Positions 1 to 8,524 of a stretch of 64,000 nt of DNA are shown here, piece by piece (positions within the stretch are counted from its first letter, which is position 1; each line of letters starts with the position of its first letter). The translations under genes were made by a program, and so were the position numbers. The stretch comes from Aminipila luticellarii. Lineage in GTDB: Bacteria > Bacillota > Clostridia > Peptostreptococcales > Anaerovoracaceae. The notes beneath the pieces are model-generated. The model saw only the letters and a list, made by a program, of their open reading frames with translations, searched no databases and was not told where the DNA came from. The stretch lies in the NCBI RefSeq assembly GCF_004103735.1, contig NZ_CP035281.1, forward strand, positions 496,001 to 560,000. The letters are read 5' to 3'.

Positions 1-1
1 C

Positions 2-1129
2 TTTGGGCGGACTAAAAAATGCGGAATTGACGCATATGATTTTGACGTTTCTCTGGAAGAGGAAGAAGAACATGGTGAGCATGGTGAACATCAGCACCAT
101 GAGCACCTGCATCATCATGGACATCATTCCCATACCCATAGAAATATAGAGGACATCCATCACATCATAGATCGAATGGACGCCGGCAATAAAGTGAAGG
201 TTCTATCAAAAAAAATATTTAACATTGTGGCGGAAGCCGAATCAGCAGCCCACGGAATTCCCGTGGAGGAAGTACATTTTCACGAGGTGGGAGCTATTGA
301 TTCCATTGTGGACATTCTTAGTACGGCAATCTGTATTGACAATTTAGGGATTGATCAAGTCATTGTATCAACTCTGTGGGAGGGTCAAGGCTTTGTCACA
401 TGCCAGCACGGGATTATACCGGTGCCTACGCCGGCTGCGGCTCATATTATTTCAAAACACGCACTGAAATTAAAACAGACTGAAAACCAGGGGGAGATGG
501 TGACGCCTACGGGAGCAGCTATCGCAGCCGCTTTGAACAGCGGGAAATCACTTCCTTCGGAATATTGCATTAAAAAAATCGGAATCGGAGCAGGGAAAAA
601 GGATTTCCCTCACGCCAATATTCTTAGGGCTATGATTATTGAGACTGCCCGCCCAAATAAGGAATGGAAGGATACAGATGCTCAATCGGACGAAATGTGG
701 AAGCTGGAAACCAACATGGATGATTGCAGCGGAGAGGCCATGGGATTTACCTTGGAGTGCTTATTGAGCGCAGGGGCAGCAGATGCATGGTACACGCCTG
801 CTTATATGAAGAAGAACAGGCCTGCTTATACGCTTCAAGTATTGTGCAGGGAGGAACAGATTGAGGAAATGCAGGATCTTATTTTTTCCCACACAACCAC
901 TGTAGGAATCCGCAGGACTAAATTCCAGCGGACTGTTCTGAAACGGGAGATCAAACAAGTAAGTACTCCGTACGGAGAAGTATCGGTAAAGGTATGCCGG
1001 CATCGGGAACAAGTTTATTTGTATCCGGAGTATGAAGACATAAAGAAAATTTGTTTGTCGCAGAACAAAGAGTATAAAACAGTGTATCAGGAAATAATAG
1101 AATATTGCAAGCTCCACGGGAATCTCTGA
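2..1129 (+). CDS. larC: LarC, nickel-pincer cofactor biosynthesis protein (5' end missing)
   Basis: The reading frame is open from the first bases of the window, so the start lies outside. The visible part begins with a Cys- and Asp-containing stretch, an acidic run and a His-rich segment (roughly codons 24-50), which is the metal-binding linker typical of LarC. It continues with the conserved blocks VHFHEVGAIDSIVDI, TPTGAAI and the ETNMDDCSGE region. LarC is a CTP-dependent nickel insertase that puts Ni into the pyridinium dithiocarboxylate cofactor used by lactate racemase and related enzymes in the cytoplasm. larB, larE or a racemase would be expected upstream but are not visible. The family assignment is secure; which racemase it serves is unknown. 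Confidence 0.93.
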   Translation, partial: FGRTKKCGIDAYDFDVSLEEEEEHGEHGEHQHHEHLHHHGHHSHTHRNIEDIHHIIDRMDAGNKVKVLSKKIFNIVAEAESAAHGIPVEEVHFHEVGAIDSIVDILSTAICIDNLGIDQVIVSTLWEGQGFVTCQHGIIPVPTPAAAHIISKHALKLKQTENQGEMVTPTGAAIAAALNSGKSLPSEYCIKKIGIGAGKKDFPHANILRAMIIETARPNKEWKDTDAQSDEMWKLETNMDDCSGEAMGFTLECLLSAGAADAWYTPAYMKKNRPAYTLQVLCREEQIEEMQDLIFSHTTTVGIRRTKFQRTVLKREIKQVSTPYGEVSVKVCRHREQVYLYPEYEDIKKICLSQNKEYKTVYQEIIEYCKLHGNL

Positions 1130-1151
1130 AAAGAGGTTTCCGTGGAGCTTG
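1108..1151 (+). terminator. Hairpin overlapping the larC stop codon
   Basis: A 12-bp perfect stem (CAAGCTCCACGG / CCGTGGAGCTTG, arms 1108-1119 and 1140-1151) has a loop containing the larC stop. The T-run after it is weak (TTGCAGTTTT), so this is probably a Rho-independent terminator of moderate strength. Confidence 0.6.
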
Positions 1152-1227
1152 TTGCAGTTTTATAGCTCCAAGCAAACAACCCTTGGTTCTATACTGTCGA
1201 GTCTCCGCGGTCAGTGAAAAAACTCTC

Positions 1228-1257
1228 TTGAACATTTACACTACAATATAGTATAAT
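1228..1257 (+). promoter_or_regulatory. Sigma-A-type promoter for the abiE pair
   Basis: TTGAAC (1228-1233) and TATAAT (1252-1257) are separated by 18 bp. They lie about 35 bp upstream of the chosen antitoxin start. A good match to the housekeeping consensus. Confidence 0.65.
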
Positions 1258-1291
1258 TTGAAGTATAAAAGTTCAAAGGGAGGTGATCGTA

Positions 1292-1885
1292 TTGAATGAT
1301 TACAAAGAAATCCAAAGGTTGCTGGAAGAAAACAAAGGCTATATAACCACGGCGCAGGTAACGGCGGCAGGAATTCAGCGTCGGGTGCTTGCTGAACTTA
1401 TAGTAGAGAAACGCATTTATCGCGTGGCACGAGGCCTTTATGCCCTGCCGGAAACGTGGGAGGACGAGATGTATTTCCTGCAATCTCGTTTTTCAAAAGG
1501 AATTTTTTCAAATGAAACAGCCCTGTATCTGCATGGGCTTTCTGATCGGACACCGATCAGCTACACCTTGACCTTTCCACATGGGTATAATGCAGCGGGA
1601 CTGAAAGAACAAAATGTAAAAGCGAAATTTGTAATAACCGAGATCTACAGTTTGGGCATTATGGAGAAGTTGTCACCTTGCGGAAATCTACTCCGTGTCT
1701 ACGATGTTGAGCGGACATTGTGTGACATTGTAAAAGGCAGAAACGCCTGTGATATTCAGCTTGTGAATCAGGCGATGAAAGCTTATGCGGTCTGTAAAGA
1801 AAGGGACATGGCAAAGTTGTTGGCTTACGCCGAGCAACTGCGTGTGAAGCCTAAAATATTAAAATATATGGAGGTTCTGTTATGA
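1292..1885 (+). CDS. AbiEi-family antitoxin / transcriptional regulator
   Basis: Antitoxin of a type IV AbiE toxin-antitoxin pair; family members have an N-terminal winged helix that represses their own promoter. The protein opens with an HTH-like segment (TTAQVTAAGIQRRVLAELIVEKRIYRVARGLY) and continues with the AbiEi signature GLYALPETWEDEMYFLQSRFSKGIFSNETAL. A GTG nine bases upstream overlaps the Shine-Dalgarno GGGAGG (1278-1283). The TTG at 1292, eight bases after it, is the better start and gives 197 residues. The stop overlaps the toxin start by four bases (ATGA), so the two are translationally coupled. The promoter just upstream is a likely autoregulation site. Family assignment good; activity untested. 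Confidence 0.88.
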   Translation: MNDYKEIQRLLEENKGYITTAQVTAAGIQRRVLAELIVEKRIYRVARGLYALPETWEDEMYFLQSRFSKGIFSNETALYLHGLSDRTPISYTLTFPHGYNAAGLKEQNVKAKFVITEIYSLGIMEKLSPCGNLLRVYDVERTLCDIVKGRNACDIQLVNQAMKAYAVCKERDMAKLLAYAEQLRVKPKILKYMEVLL

Positions 1886-2730
1886 TTACAAAAAACCCGA
1901 TGCAGCTGAAAGCGTTTATCAAGAAAAGAGCGGAGGAAAAGAATATCTCCGCTCAGCTTGTCATGCAGAACTATATGATGGAGCGGTTTCTTGAACGAAT
2001 ATCGCTCTCAAGCTATAAAAACAATTTCATCTTAAAGGGAGGTTTCCTTATTGCTGCTATTGTGGGGCTTGATACCCGGGCGACCATGGATCTGGATACA
2101 ACTATAAAAGGCTTTCCTCTGACTTATGAATCCCTTGGCAAAATATTTGGAGAGATCTGTGCTATTAAAGTGGAAGATGATGTTACCTTTTCTGCGACCC
2201 GAATCATTGGTATCCGAGAGGGTGACGATTATCCCGGCTTACGTGTCAGCTTAATGGCGAATTATCCGCCGCTGGCAGTACCGTTGACTGTGGATGTGAC
2301 GACAGGCGATAAAATCACGCCCCGTGAGGTGGAATATTCTTTTAAGCTGATGTTTGATGACCGAAGCTTATCGGTTCTGGCATACAACCTTGAAACGATA
2401 CTTGCGGAGAAACTGGAAACCGTTTTGTCGCGAAATATAGCAAATACAAGACCGAGGGATTTTTACGATATCCATATTTTATATGCACTGCGCAGTTCTG
2501 AGTGCAACATACCCATGTTGCGGCAGGCGCTTGATGAAACGGCAAACAAACGGGGTAGTCGGGCTGCCTTAGGGCAATATGAAAGCATTATTGAGAGCAT
2601 ACGGGAAAATCCACAGATGCACAGATTTTGGGGGCGGTATCAGCGAGAATTCAATTATGCAAAAGATATCAGCTTCGACGATACTTGCCGTACGATCCTT
2701 CTGCTGATGAATAAAGTATCCTTCGAATGA
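1882..2730 (+). CDS. AbiEii/AbiGii-type nucleotidyltransferase toxin
   Basis: Toxin partner of the preceding AbiEi protein, 282 residues. The DNA-polymerase-beta-like nucleotidyltransferase core shows as LKGGFLIAAIVGLDTRATMDLDTTIKG (about residues 50-76), with the GG and the D-x-D metal-binding pair. Later blocks (LAEKLETVLSRNIANTRPRDFYDIHIL) are also characteristic. AbiEii enzymes transfer nucleotides to an acceptor and arrest growth; related toxins modify tRNA. The acceptor here cannot be inferred. The operon layout (antitoxin first, ATGA overlap) is the standard one. Such pairs act in phage abortive infection and in stabilising mobile DNA, but no mobile-element gene adjoins this pair. Confidence 0.9.
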   Translation: MITKNPMQLKAFIKKRAEEKNISAQLVMQNYMMERFLERISLSSYKNNFILKGGFLIAAIVGLDTRATMDLDTTIKGFPLTYESLGKIFGEICAIKVEDDVTFSATRIIGIREGDDYPGLRVSLMANYPPLAVPLTVDVTTGDKITPREVEYSFKLMFDDRSLSVLAYNLETILAEKLETVLSRNIANTRPRDFYDIHILYALRSSECNIPMLRQALDETANKRGSRAALGQYESIIESIRENPQMHRFWGRYQREFNYAKDISFDDTCRTILLLMNKVSFE

Positions 2731-2879
2731 CAGAATTCAACTACTGGAAATAAACTGTTTAAAGATATCCATTTAAATGCGTAATAAATTGTCTTTAATT
2801 GTTAATAAACAGTTAAGAAATAAGATATATAATATTAAAGATTGCAGGCTACAATAAAAAATGTCAAGAGGAGCGCGGC

Positions 2880-2930
2880 ATGTATGAAATTAAAACAGCG
2901 CACCTGCGGATGGGATTAGAGATTAGATAA
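2880..2930 (+). CDS. Possible 16-codon leader ORF
   Basis: AGAGGAG lies seven bases before an ATG at 2880, which opens a 16-codon ORF (MYEIKTAHLRMGLEIR) ending 23 bp before the next gene. A TATAAT-like box is at 2828-2833. The good ribosome binding site is the only support; it may be a chance ORF in the leader of the exported-protein gene. Confidence 0.2.
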   Translation: MYEIKTAHLRMGLEIR

Positions 2931-2953
2931 AATGAAGAAATAGGAGGTATTGG

Positions 2954-4081
2954 ATGAAAAAGTTTAATTTTAAAGGCCGAAAGCATGCAGTAACCGCAAC
3001 TTGCCTGCTTGTAGGAATGTTTGTACTGACTTCGGCGGTCTACGCAAATTATGATGATGCCAGAGGTTATACGAATTATAAAGAGGCGGTCAAGGATTTA
3101 GCTTTGTATCAGGATAATTTTTCCGCAAAGGGAGAAATATCCGCTTTCATGGATGACAAAGAGCTGGGAACGGTAAAAGCCACATTTAAGATGGATGGAG
3201 ACGATGGCTACCTGAAAATGGCAGGCCACGATAATATGAACAGTGCGGATCAAGGAATGGAAGATGAGCGCACGACGAAAGACGGCAAGAGTTACTTCTA
3301 TTACCCTGAAACAAATACGTACAGGGTCTATGATAAGGGCGTTGGAGCTGTTAGTACGTACAGACCGGATATGAAGGACGCCACCGTGAAAAAGGGAATC
3401 CGATTTGCAGAACTGTTTGCAGATACCATGGTCGGAGATTTAAAAAATAATTTTGTTTTGAAGTCAAAAGACGGAGATAACCGAACGTATTCTGTCAATG
3501 TTTCGGGAAGTCAAATTCCGGAAATAGTCAATGCAGGAATATCTCTGTTGTTTACCGCCGCTAATGATCAAACAAATTCGCCGTATGACCTTCGCTTTGA
3601 AGATACGGACAAAGCCTTTGGGTCTTATTATGAGCAGCAGACCGGCGAAAAAATGACACAGGATATGGCGGCAGGTAAGTGGGATGATAAAACCCAGGCC
3701 TTATATAATAAATTCTATGCTAAATACAGTGATATTTTAGATGGTAAGGACGGCGGCATACTTTATGTCAAAGCGGACGGTACGTATGACTATTATAAGA
3801 CGTATGATGAATATTACAAAAATGTCAAAGCGGATGGTATAGAAGAGGCAGATATGATGCGGATGCTGGGAGACGATCCTTACATCGACAATGCTTCCTG
3901 CGATTTCACTCTCGATAAGGAGGGAAGGCTGATCTCCAATGAATTAAAAGCTTCTATGACGGGGAAGGACCGCAGCGGTAAAACACATACGATCACCATG
4001 AAGATCAAAGGTGAGATCTTCGACTATGGAAAAACAAAGGTCGATGCATTTGATACCACAGGAAAAAAGAAGATCGACTAA
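2954..4081 (+). CDS. Exported protein of unknown function
   Basis: 375 residues with a clear Sec signal peptide: basic start (KKFNFKGRKHAVT), a hydrophobic core, and a likely cleavage after SAVYA near residue 31. The mature part is acidic, rich in Asp, Lys and Tyr, and has no cysteine in its first half. No catalytic motif was recognised. The ribosome binding site AGGAGG precedes the ATG. It is followed directly by an ABC exporter and a two-component system, so it may be an envelope or substrate-binding partner of that exporter. That role is inferred only from position. The DNA has the same composition as its neighbours. Confidence 0.75.
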   Translation: MKKFNFKGRKHAVTATCLLVGMFVLTSAVYANYDDARGYTNYKEAVKDLALYQDNFSAKGEISAFMDDKELGTVKATFKMDGDDGYLKMAGHDNMNSADQGMEDERTTKDGKSYFYYPETNTYRVYDKGVGAVSTYRPDMKDATVKKGIRFAELFADTMVGDLKNNFVLKSKDGDNRTYSVNVSGSQIPEIVNAGISLLFTAANDQTNSPYDLRFEDTDKAFGSYYEQQTGEKMTQDMAAGKWDDKTQALYNKFYAKYSDILDGKDGGILYVKADGTYDYYKTYDEYYKNVKADGIEEADMMRMLGDDPYIDNASCDFTLDKEGRLISNELKASMTGKDRSGKTHTITMKIKGEIFDYGKTKVDAFDTTGKKKID

Positions 4082-4097
4082 AGAGACCACTTTATTC

Positions 4098-4132
4098 AGG
4101 CAGGGATGAGATTTCAGACCTGCCCTGCTTTA
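4098..4132 (+). terminator. Weak intra-operon hairpin
   Basis: CAGGCAGG pairs with CCTGCCCTG (one bulged base) just after the exported-protein gene, followed by CTTTAT. It may partially attenuate transcription into the ABC genes. Confidence 0.3.
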
Positions 4133-4168
4133 TGTACGATTGTAAATGGTAGAAGGGGACTTTTATAT

Positions 4169-4903
4169 ATGGAAACGATACTTGAGGTAAAAAATCTTAC
4201 AAAATTATATAAGAACGGAAGAGGTGTTAAAAATATCAGTTTTTCAATTCAAAAAGGGGATATCGTCGGACTGCTGGGGCCAAATGGCTCCGGAAAGACC
4301 ACGATCATGAAGACGATCATGGGTCTGACTCACGGAAGCGAGAGCAGTGTCACCGTATTTGGAAACGATGTGGAGACAGACGTAGAAAAGACATTGGAAA
4401 AGGTAGGGGGATTAATTGAACGGCCGGCTATTTTTGAGCATTTGTCCGCTAAGGATAACCTAAGAATGATGGCGAGGTATTATCCGCATGTGGATGAGGA
4501 AAGAATTCAACAGGTGCTGGAGGCAACCCGAATCAGCCAATACCAGAAAGAAAAGTGCGGAAAATTTTCATTGGGAATGAAACAGAGACTGGGATTGGCA
4601 CTGGCGATTTTGTCCGATCCGGAGCTCGTCATACTGGATGAGCCTACGAATGGGCTGGATATAGAAGGAACGGTAGAAATAAGAGAAATTATTAAGAAGA
4701 TGTCGGCAGAAAAAGGAACGTCGTTTTTAATTGCCAGTCATCTTGCACCTGAGATTGAAAAAACCTGCAATAAGGTGGCAATTGTCCACGATGGGGAACT
4801 GTTATCTTTTGAGACCATGGAAGAGGCATTGCGGCTGAATCCTACTTTAGAGGATTATTTTTTATCGAAAGTAAAAGATAAAAGAGGATCCGTACTGATT
4901 TGA
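4169..4903 (+). CDS. ABC exporter ATP-binding protein, BcrA/DrrA-like
   Basis: 244-residue nucleotide-binding subunit. Walker A GPNGSGKTT, signature FSLGMKQRLGLALAI, Walker B LVILDEPTNGLD and the switch histidine in IASHLAPE are all intact. The ERPAIFEHLSAKDNL Q-loop region is typical of bacitracin/lantibiotic-immunity type exporters. An in-frame ATG 63 bases upstream exists, but AAGGGGA lies nine bases before the ATG at 4169, which also matches the family start (METILEVKNLTKLY). It energises the permease encoded next. The downstream sensor kinase and regulator suggest a peptide-antibiotic or envelope-stress detoxification module; the substrate is unknown. Confidence 0.9.
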   Translation: METILEVKNLTKLYKNGRGVKNISFSIQKGDIVGLLGPNGSGKTTIMKTIMGLTHGSESSVTVFGNDVETDVEKTLEKVGGLIERPAIFEHLSAKDNLRMMARYYPHVDEERIQQVLEATRISQYQKEKCGKFSLGMKQRLGLALAILSDPELVILDEPTNGLDIEGTVEIREIIKKMSAEKGTSFLIASHLAPEIEKTCNKVAIVHDGELLSFETMEEALRLNPTLEDYFLSKVKDKRGSVLI

Positions 4904-4949
4904 GGGCTTTCACAGCAGAGCTGAACGAGATATATGGGAGGAATGTCTA

Positions 4950-5711
4950 GTGACAACATTTATTGCAAGTTTAAAAAATGAACTCATGAAAATTTTTACG
5001 AGAAAAAAGTTTTTGGTCTTACTTATTATAGAGATCCTGATTTGTATTTTATGCGGGGGTGTCAACTATTTAATCGGCAAGGCTTCGGCAGGAGCTGTTT
5101 CTACATCGCTGATGCTTTCCAATATGCCGATGAATATGCTGTCCTTTTTTATTCAGATTTATATACCTCTGATGATCTTTATGGCTTCCTGTGACTTGTT
5201 CGCATTGGAAGTGCAGGACGGAACCATACGGGCCTCTTTCATGAGACCGGTCAGCAGGTTTAAATTGTACGCATCAAAGATTACCGCTATTACTATTATG
5301 TCGGTCCTATATTTAGGGGTACTATTTGTATTGACCACGATCATGAGATGGGCAGGAGGCTCCGCAAGTACAGCGGCAATGGGACTTGTGGGCAGCTTTG
5401 CCGCTTATTTTCTGGATATATTTCCGCTGATCATTTTAATTTTATTTGCTGCCATGCTGAACCAATTTTCAAGCAGCCCATCGCTTTCTATCATCATATG
5501 CGTTATACTATATGCAGGGCTGTATATTATGGGAATTCTTGTGCCGCAGGCCAGCGGACTTTTATTTACAGGCTATGCCGAATGGCATAAGCTATGGCTT
5601 GGAATCACTCTTCCATTTGTTTCCATGCTATCTAAGATTAGTTTGCTTGTGGGATATGGACTGGTTTTCGGATGCATAGGCTATTATTTATTTGAAAGAA
5701 AAGAAGTGTAG
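4950..5711 (+). CDS. ABC-2 type membrane permease
   Basis: 253 residues with about six hydrophobic segments and the typical ABC-2 opening LKNELMKIFTRKKFLVLLIIEIL. It starts with GTG at 4950, preceded by GGGAGG. It should form the membrane channel for the preceding ATPase. Spacing of 46 bp upstream and 6 bp downstream supports a single operon with the sensor kinase. Confidence 0.85.
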   Translation: MTTFIASLKNELMKIFTRKKFLVLLIIEILICILCGGVNYLIGKASAGAVSTSLMLSNMPMNMLSFFIQIYIPLMIFMASCDLFALEVQDGTIRASFMRPVSRFKLYASKITAITIMSVLYLGVLFVLTTIMRWAGGSASTAAMGLVGSFAAYFLDIFPLIILILFAAMLNQFSSSPSLSIIICVILYAGLYIMGILVPQASGLLFTGYAEWHKLWLGITLPFVSMLSKISLLVGYGLVFGCIGYYLFERKEV

Positions 5712-5717
5712 GTCAGC

Positions 5718-6848
5718 ATGAAATCTTTGAGAGAGCGTTTCATAAAAACAACAATATTAATGGCAATTATTTCAACAGCATTGGTGGTTTGTGTTACCTT
5801 GCTGTTGTTGTTTGTTTACTCTATTTGTGAACCGTACGGGTTTCAGCGTATTTGGATGGGAATCAGCAGTATGTCGGCAGAAAGCCACAGCAACGGACAT
5901 TCATTTTTGAGATATGCCGTTTTATGGGCTGTTCTTGCGGTGGCCATGGTTTTAATTACTTGCACCTTCTTAAGTGCAAAATTGTCCAGAGATATGCTGA
6001 AAGCTCTAAAGCAATTAAGAATGGCAGCGGAGAAGATCAAGGACGGTGATTTGAACTTTGAAGTAATGGCTTGCAGAGATCAGGAGCTGAACGATCTATG
6101 CAATGCCTTTGATGAGATCAGAAAAAAGCTGAAAGCGAATGAGGAACAGGAACGCAGAAGCAAGGAGGAAAGGAATATGCTCATGGCGAACCTTTCCCAC
6201 GATATGAGAACTCCTATTACAACGATAAAAGGCTATTTGGAAGGCATAAAGGACGGAGTCGCCAATTCACCGGAAAAGCTGGATAAATATTTGGATACGA
6301 TTTATAGCAAGACTATTGTGCTCCAGAAGCTGGTAGACAACATGGCAGAATACTCGGAACTGGAATTGGGGAGAATGCAGTATGCATTCGAGTTCATAGA
6401 TATGACCGAAATGCTCACGGAGCTTGCCGAGGGATATAAAACAGAGGCTCAAGAGCAGGGATTTCAGATGGAAAACCATATTATACCGGAGAAAATGGTT
6501 ATTGTAGGAGACAAGAGCAAGCTGAAAAGGGTATTTGATAATTTAATGTCAAATGCGGTGAAATATAACCGGGAGGGCGGAACCATTTCTTTGAGCCTGA
6601 GGAAGGAAAGAAAAGGTGCGCTGATCTGTATCAGTGACACGGGAAAGGGAATCAAAGAGAAAGATATCAACAAGGTCTTCGACGGATTTTACAGGGGAGA
6701 TGCGGCCAGAAGCAATATAAAAGGAAACGGTCTTGGACTGGGCATCTCGAAACAGATTATTGAAAGCCATCATGGAAAGATATGGATAAAAAGTGAAGAG
6801 GATGTAGGTACAGAGGTATATATTTATTTGCCGCTGCGGAGCTACTGA
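5718..6848 (+). CDS. Sensor histidine kinase (HAMP type)
   Basis: 376 residues. Two membrane segments (about 13-35 and 65-85) flank a short extracytoplasmic loop of about 30 residues. A HAMP linker follows, then the HisKA box NLSHDMRTPITTIKGYLEG with the phospho-acceptor His near residue 160. The ATPase domain carries the N box (DNLMSNAVKYN), G1 (ISDTGKGI) and G2 (GNGLGLGISK) motifs. The short sensing loop is typical of kinases that sense envelope stress through an ABC exporter rather than by binding a ligand. The gene starts six bases after the permease stop, so it is co-transcribed with the exporter, and it pairs with the next gene. Confidence 0.92.
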   Translation: MKSLRERFIKTTILMAIISTALVVCVTLLLLFVYSICEPYGFQRIWMGISSMSAESHSNGHSFLRYAVLWAVLAVAMVLITCTFLSAKLSRDMLKALKQLRMAAEKIKDGDLNFEVMACRDQELNDLCNAFDEIRKKLKANEEQERRSKEERNMLMANLSHDMRTPITTIKGYLEGIKDGVANSPEKLDKYLDTIYSKTIVLQKLVDNMAEYSELELGRMQYAFEFIDMTEMLTELAEGYKTEAQEQGFQMENHIIPEKMVIVGDKSKLKRVFDNLMSNAVKYNREGGTISLSLRKERKGALICISDTGKGIKEKDINKVFDGFYRGDAARSNIKGNGLGLGISKQIIESHHGKIWIKSEEDVGTEVYIYLPLRSY

Positions 6849-6867
6849 GCTTAGACTGGAGGAGAAG

Positions 6868-7557
6868 ATGAAAGTTTTAGTCATAGAGGACGATAAGAGT
6901 ATAGCGGAACTGGAACGGGATTATCTTGAAATAAACGGATATGAATGCGATATTGCATCGGACGGATTAAGCGGGCTGGATCTGGCTCTGAAAAAGGAAT
7001 ATGCTTTAATTATTCTTGACATCATGCTTCCCGGAATAGATGGCTTTGAGCTTTGTGCGAGGTTCAGGGAGCAGAGCGATACGCCGGTCATCCTTTTATC
7101 TGCCAGGAAAGAGGATATTGATAAAGTTCGGGGCCTGGGTCTGGGCGCGGATGATTATATGACCAAACCTTTCAGCCCCAACGAATTGATGGCCAGAGTG
7201 AAGAGCCACATTGCCCGGTATGACAGACTGACCGGAAGCAATAAGGCGGGACAGAACAGAATCTTGAAGATAAGGGAGCTGGAAATTGATAAGGACAGCA
7301 GACGGGTATTTATCAACGGAGAGGAAAAGATCATGCCTGCCAAAGAATACGATCTGCTATTGTTTTTAGCAGAAAATCCCAATAGGGTCTTTTCAAAAGA
7401 GCATATTTTTGATAGAATTTGGGGGTTGGATGCTATCGGGGATGTATCTACGGTAACGGTGCATATCCGAAGGCTGAGAGAGAAGATAGAAACAGACATG
7501 GACAATCTTCAATATATTGAGACTGTCTGGGGAGTAGGCTATCGATTTAAAGGATAG
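6868..7557 (+). CDS. OmpR/PhoB-family response regulator
   Basis: 229 residues. The receiver domain has acidic residues EDD near the N-terminus, phospho-acceptor Asp in LIILDIMLPGIDG, and the conserved Lys in DDYMTKPF. The C-terminal winged helix ends with VTVHIRRLREKIE and VWGVGYRFKG. The Shine-Dalgarno is GGAGGAG. It is partner to the kinase 19 bp upstream and probably controls the exporter operon and the deacetylase downstream. Confidence 0.93.
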   Translation: MKVLVIEDDKSIAELERDYLEINGYECDIASDGLSGLDLALKKEYALIILDIMLPGIDGFELCARFREQSDTPVILLSARKEDIDKVRGLGLGADDYMTKPFSPNELMARVKSHIARYDRLTGSNKAGQNRILKIRELEIDKDSRRVFINGEEKIMPAKEYDLLLFLAENPNRVFSKEHIFDRIWGLDAIGDVSTVTVHIRRLREKIETDMDNLQYIETVWGVGYRFKG

Positions 7558-7574
7558 GAAGAAGATACGCAGAA

Positions 7575-8456
7575 ATGAAATGTAGAAAAATAGTTGCAGG
7601 AATTGTTTGTTTAGTTATGGTGCTGGCGTGGAGCAGTGTTGCTTATGCCGAGGAGCCGGCTGTGGGAGCAGCAAAAGCAGACCATGTATATATACCGATT
7701 TTAATGTATCATCATTTTGTAGAAGAAAAGCCGTTGAACGGAAGAATGGATGCTACCATTACAAAAGAAAAGTTGGAAGAGGATATGACGTATCTGGCCG
7801 AAAATAATTATACGCCGTTATTGCCGCAGGATTTAAAAGCGATAGAAGAAGGAAAAAAGAAGCTGCCGAAAAAGCCTGTTATGATTACGATGGATGACGG
7901 ATATGAATCGGCGTATACGATTGCTTATCCTGTGCTGAAAAAAACAGGCATGAAGGCAACGGCATTCGTTATCGTCGGAAGTATTGAACAGCCTAAAAAA
8001 TCTGAAATAAAGAAGCTGAATTGGGCCGAGGCGAAGGAAATGTATGAAAGCGGGGTATTTGATATACAAAGTCATTCATACAATTTACATAATCAGAACT
8101 TAAAGGGACAATATATGAAGTTTCAAGTCAACGGCATACAAAGAGGACTGATCGAATGCCGGGCACAGTATGACCTGCGGGTAGAAGAAGACATAGAAAA
8201 AAGCATCGATGTCATCGAGAAAAATGTGGGAACCGATGTAATCTGCTTTGCCTACCCTTACGGCACCTATGAGGAATGGGGCAAGGAAATCCTTCAAAAA
8301 AATGGTGTATTGTTCGGATTCGGAACCACCTACGGTGCAGGTGACCTCAAAGGAAATCTGTACTATTTGAATCGGTTTTCTGTGGGAATGGACACCGATT
8401 TAGGCAGGCTGCTGGAACCGCAGCCGCAGACAGAAAATAGCTCTGGAATCAGATGA
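7575..8456 (+). CDS. Secreted polysaccharide deacetylase (NodB domain)
   Basis: 293 residues with a signal peptide (KCRKIVAGIVCLVMVLAWSSVAYA). The NodB fold shows LMYHHF, the metal-binding ITMDDGYESAY, the SHSYNLHNQ histidine motif and the later FAYPYGTYEEWG block. Such enzymes remove N-acetyl groups from peptidoglycan or other envelope glycans and confer lysozyme resistance. It lies 17 bp after the response regulator, so it is probably a member of the envelope-stress operon. Substrate not determined. Confidence 0.88.
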   Translation: MKCRKIVAGIVCLVMVLAWSSVAYAEEPAVGAAKADHVYIPILMYHHFVEEKPLNGRMDATITKEKLEEDMTYLAENNYTPLLPQDLKAIEEGKKKLPKKPVMITMDDGYESAYTIAYPVLKKTGMKATAFVIVGSIEQPKKSEIKKLNWAEAKEMYESGVFDIQSHSYNLHNQNLKGQYMKFQVNGIQRGLIECRAQYDLRVEEDIEKSIDVIEKNVGTDVICFAYPYGTYEEWGKEILQKNGVLFGFGTTYGAGDLKGNLYYLNRFSVGMDTDLGRLLEPQPQTENSSGIR

Positions 8457-8476
8457 CCTGATCTCAGAGATTTTTT
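8441..8476 (+). terminator. Terminator after the deacetylase gene
   Basis: Arms 8441-8452 and 8456-8467 pair except for two central bases. A run of six T follows at 8471-8476. The hairpin overlaps the stop codon. Confidence 0.7.
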
Positions 8477-8524
8477 GTATCAGCGAAAGTGGTGAAGCCG
8501 CCGCTTTGTATCAGAGGAATCAAT

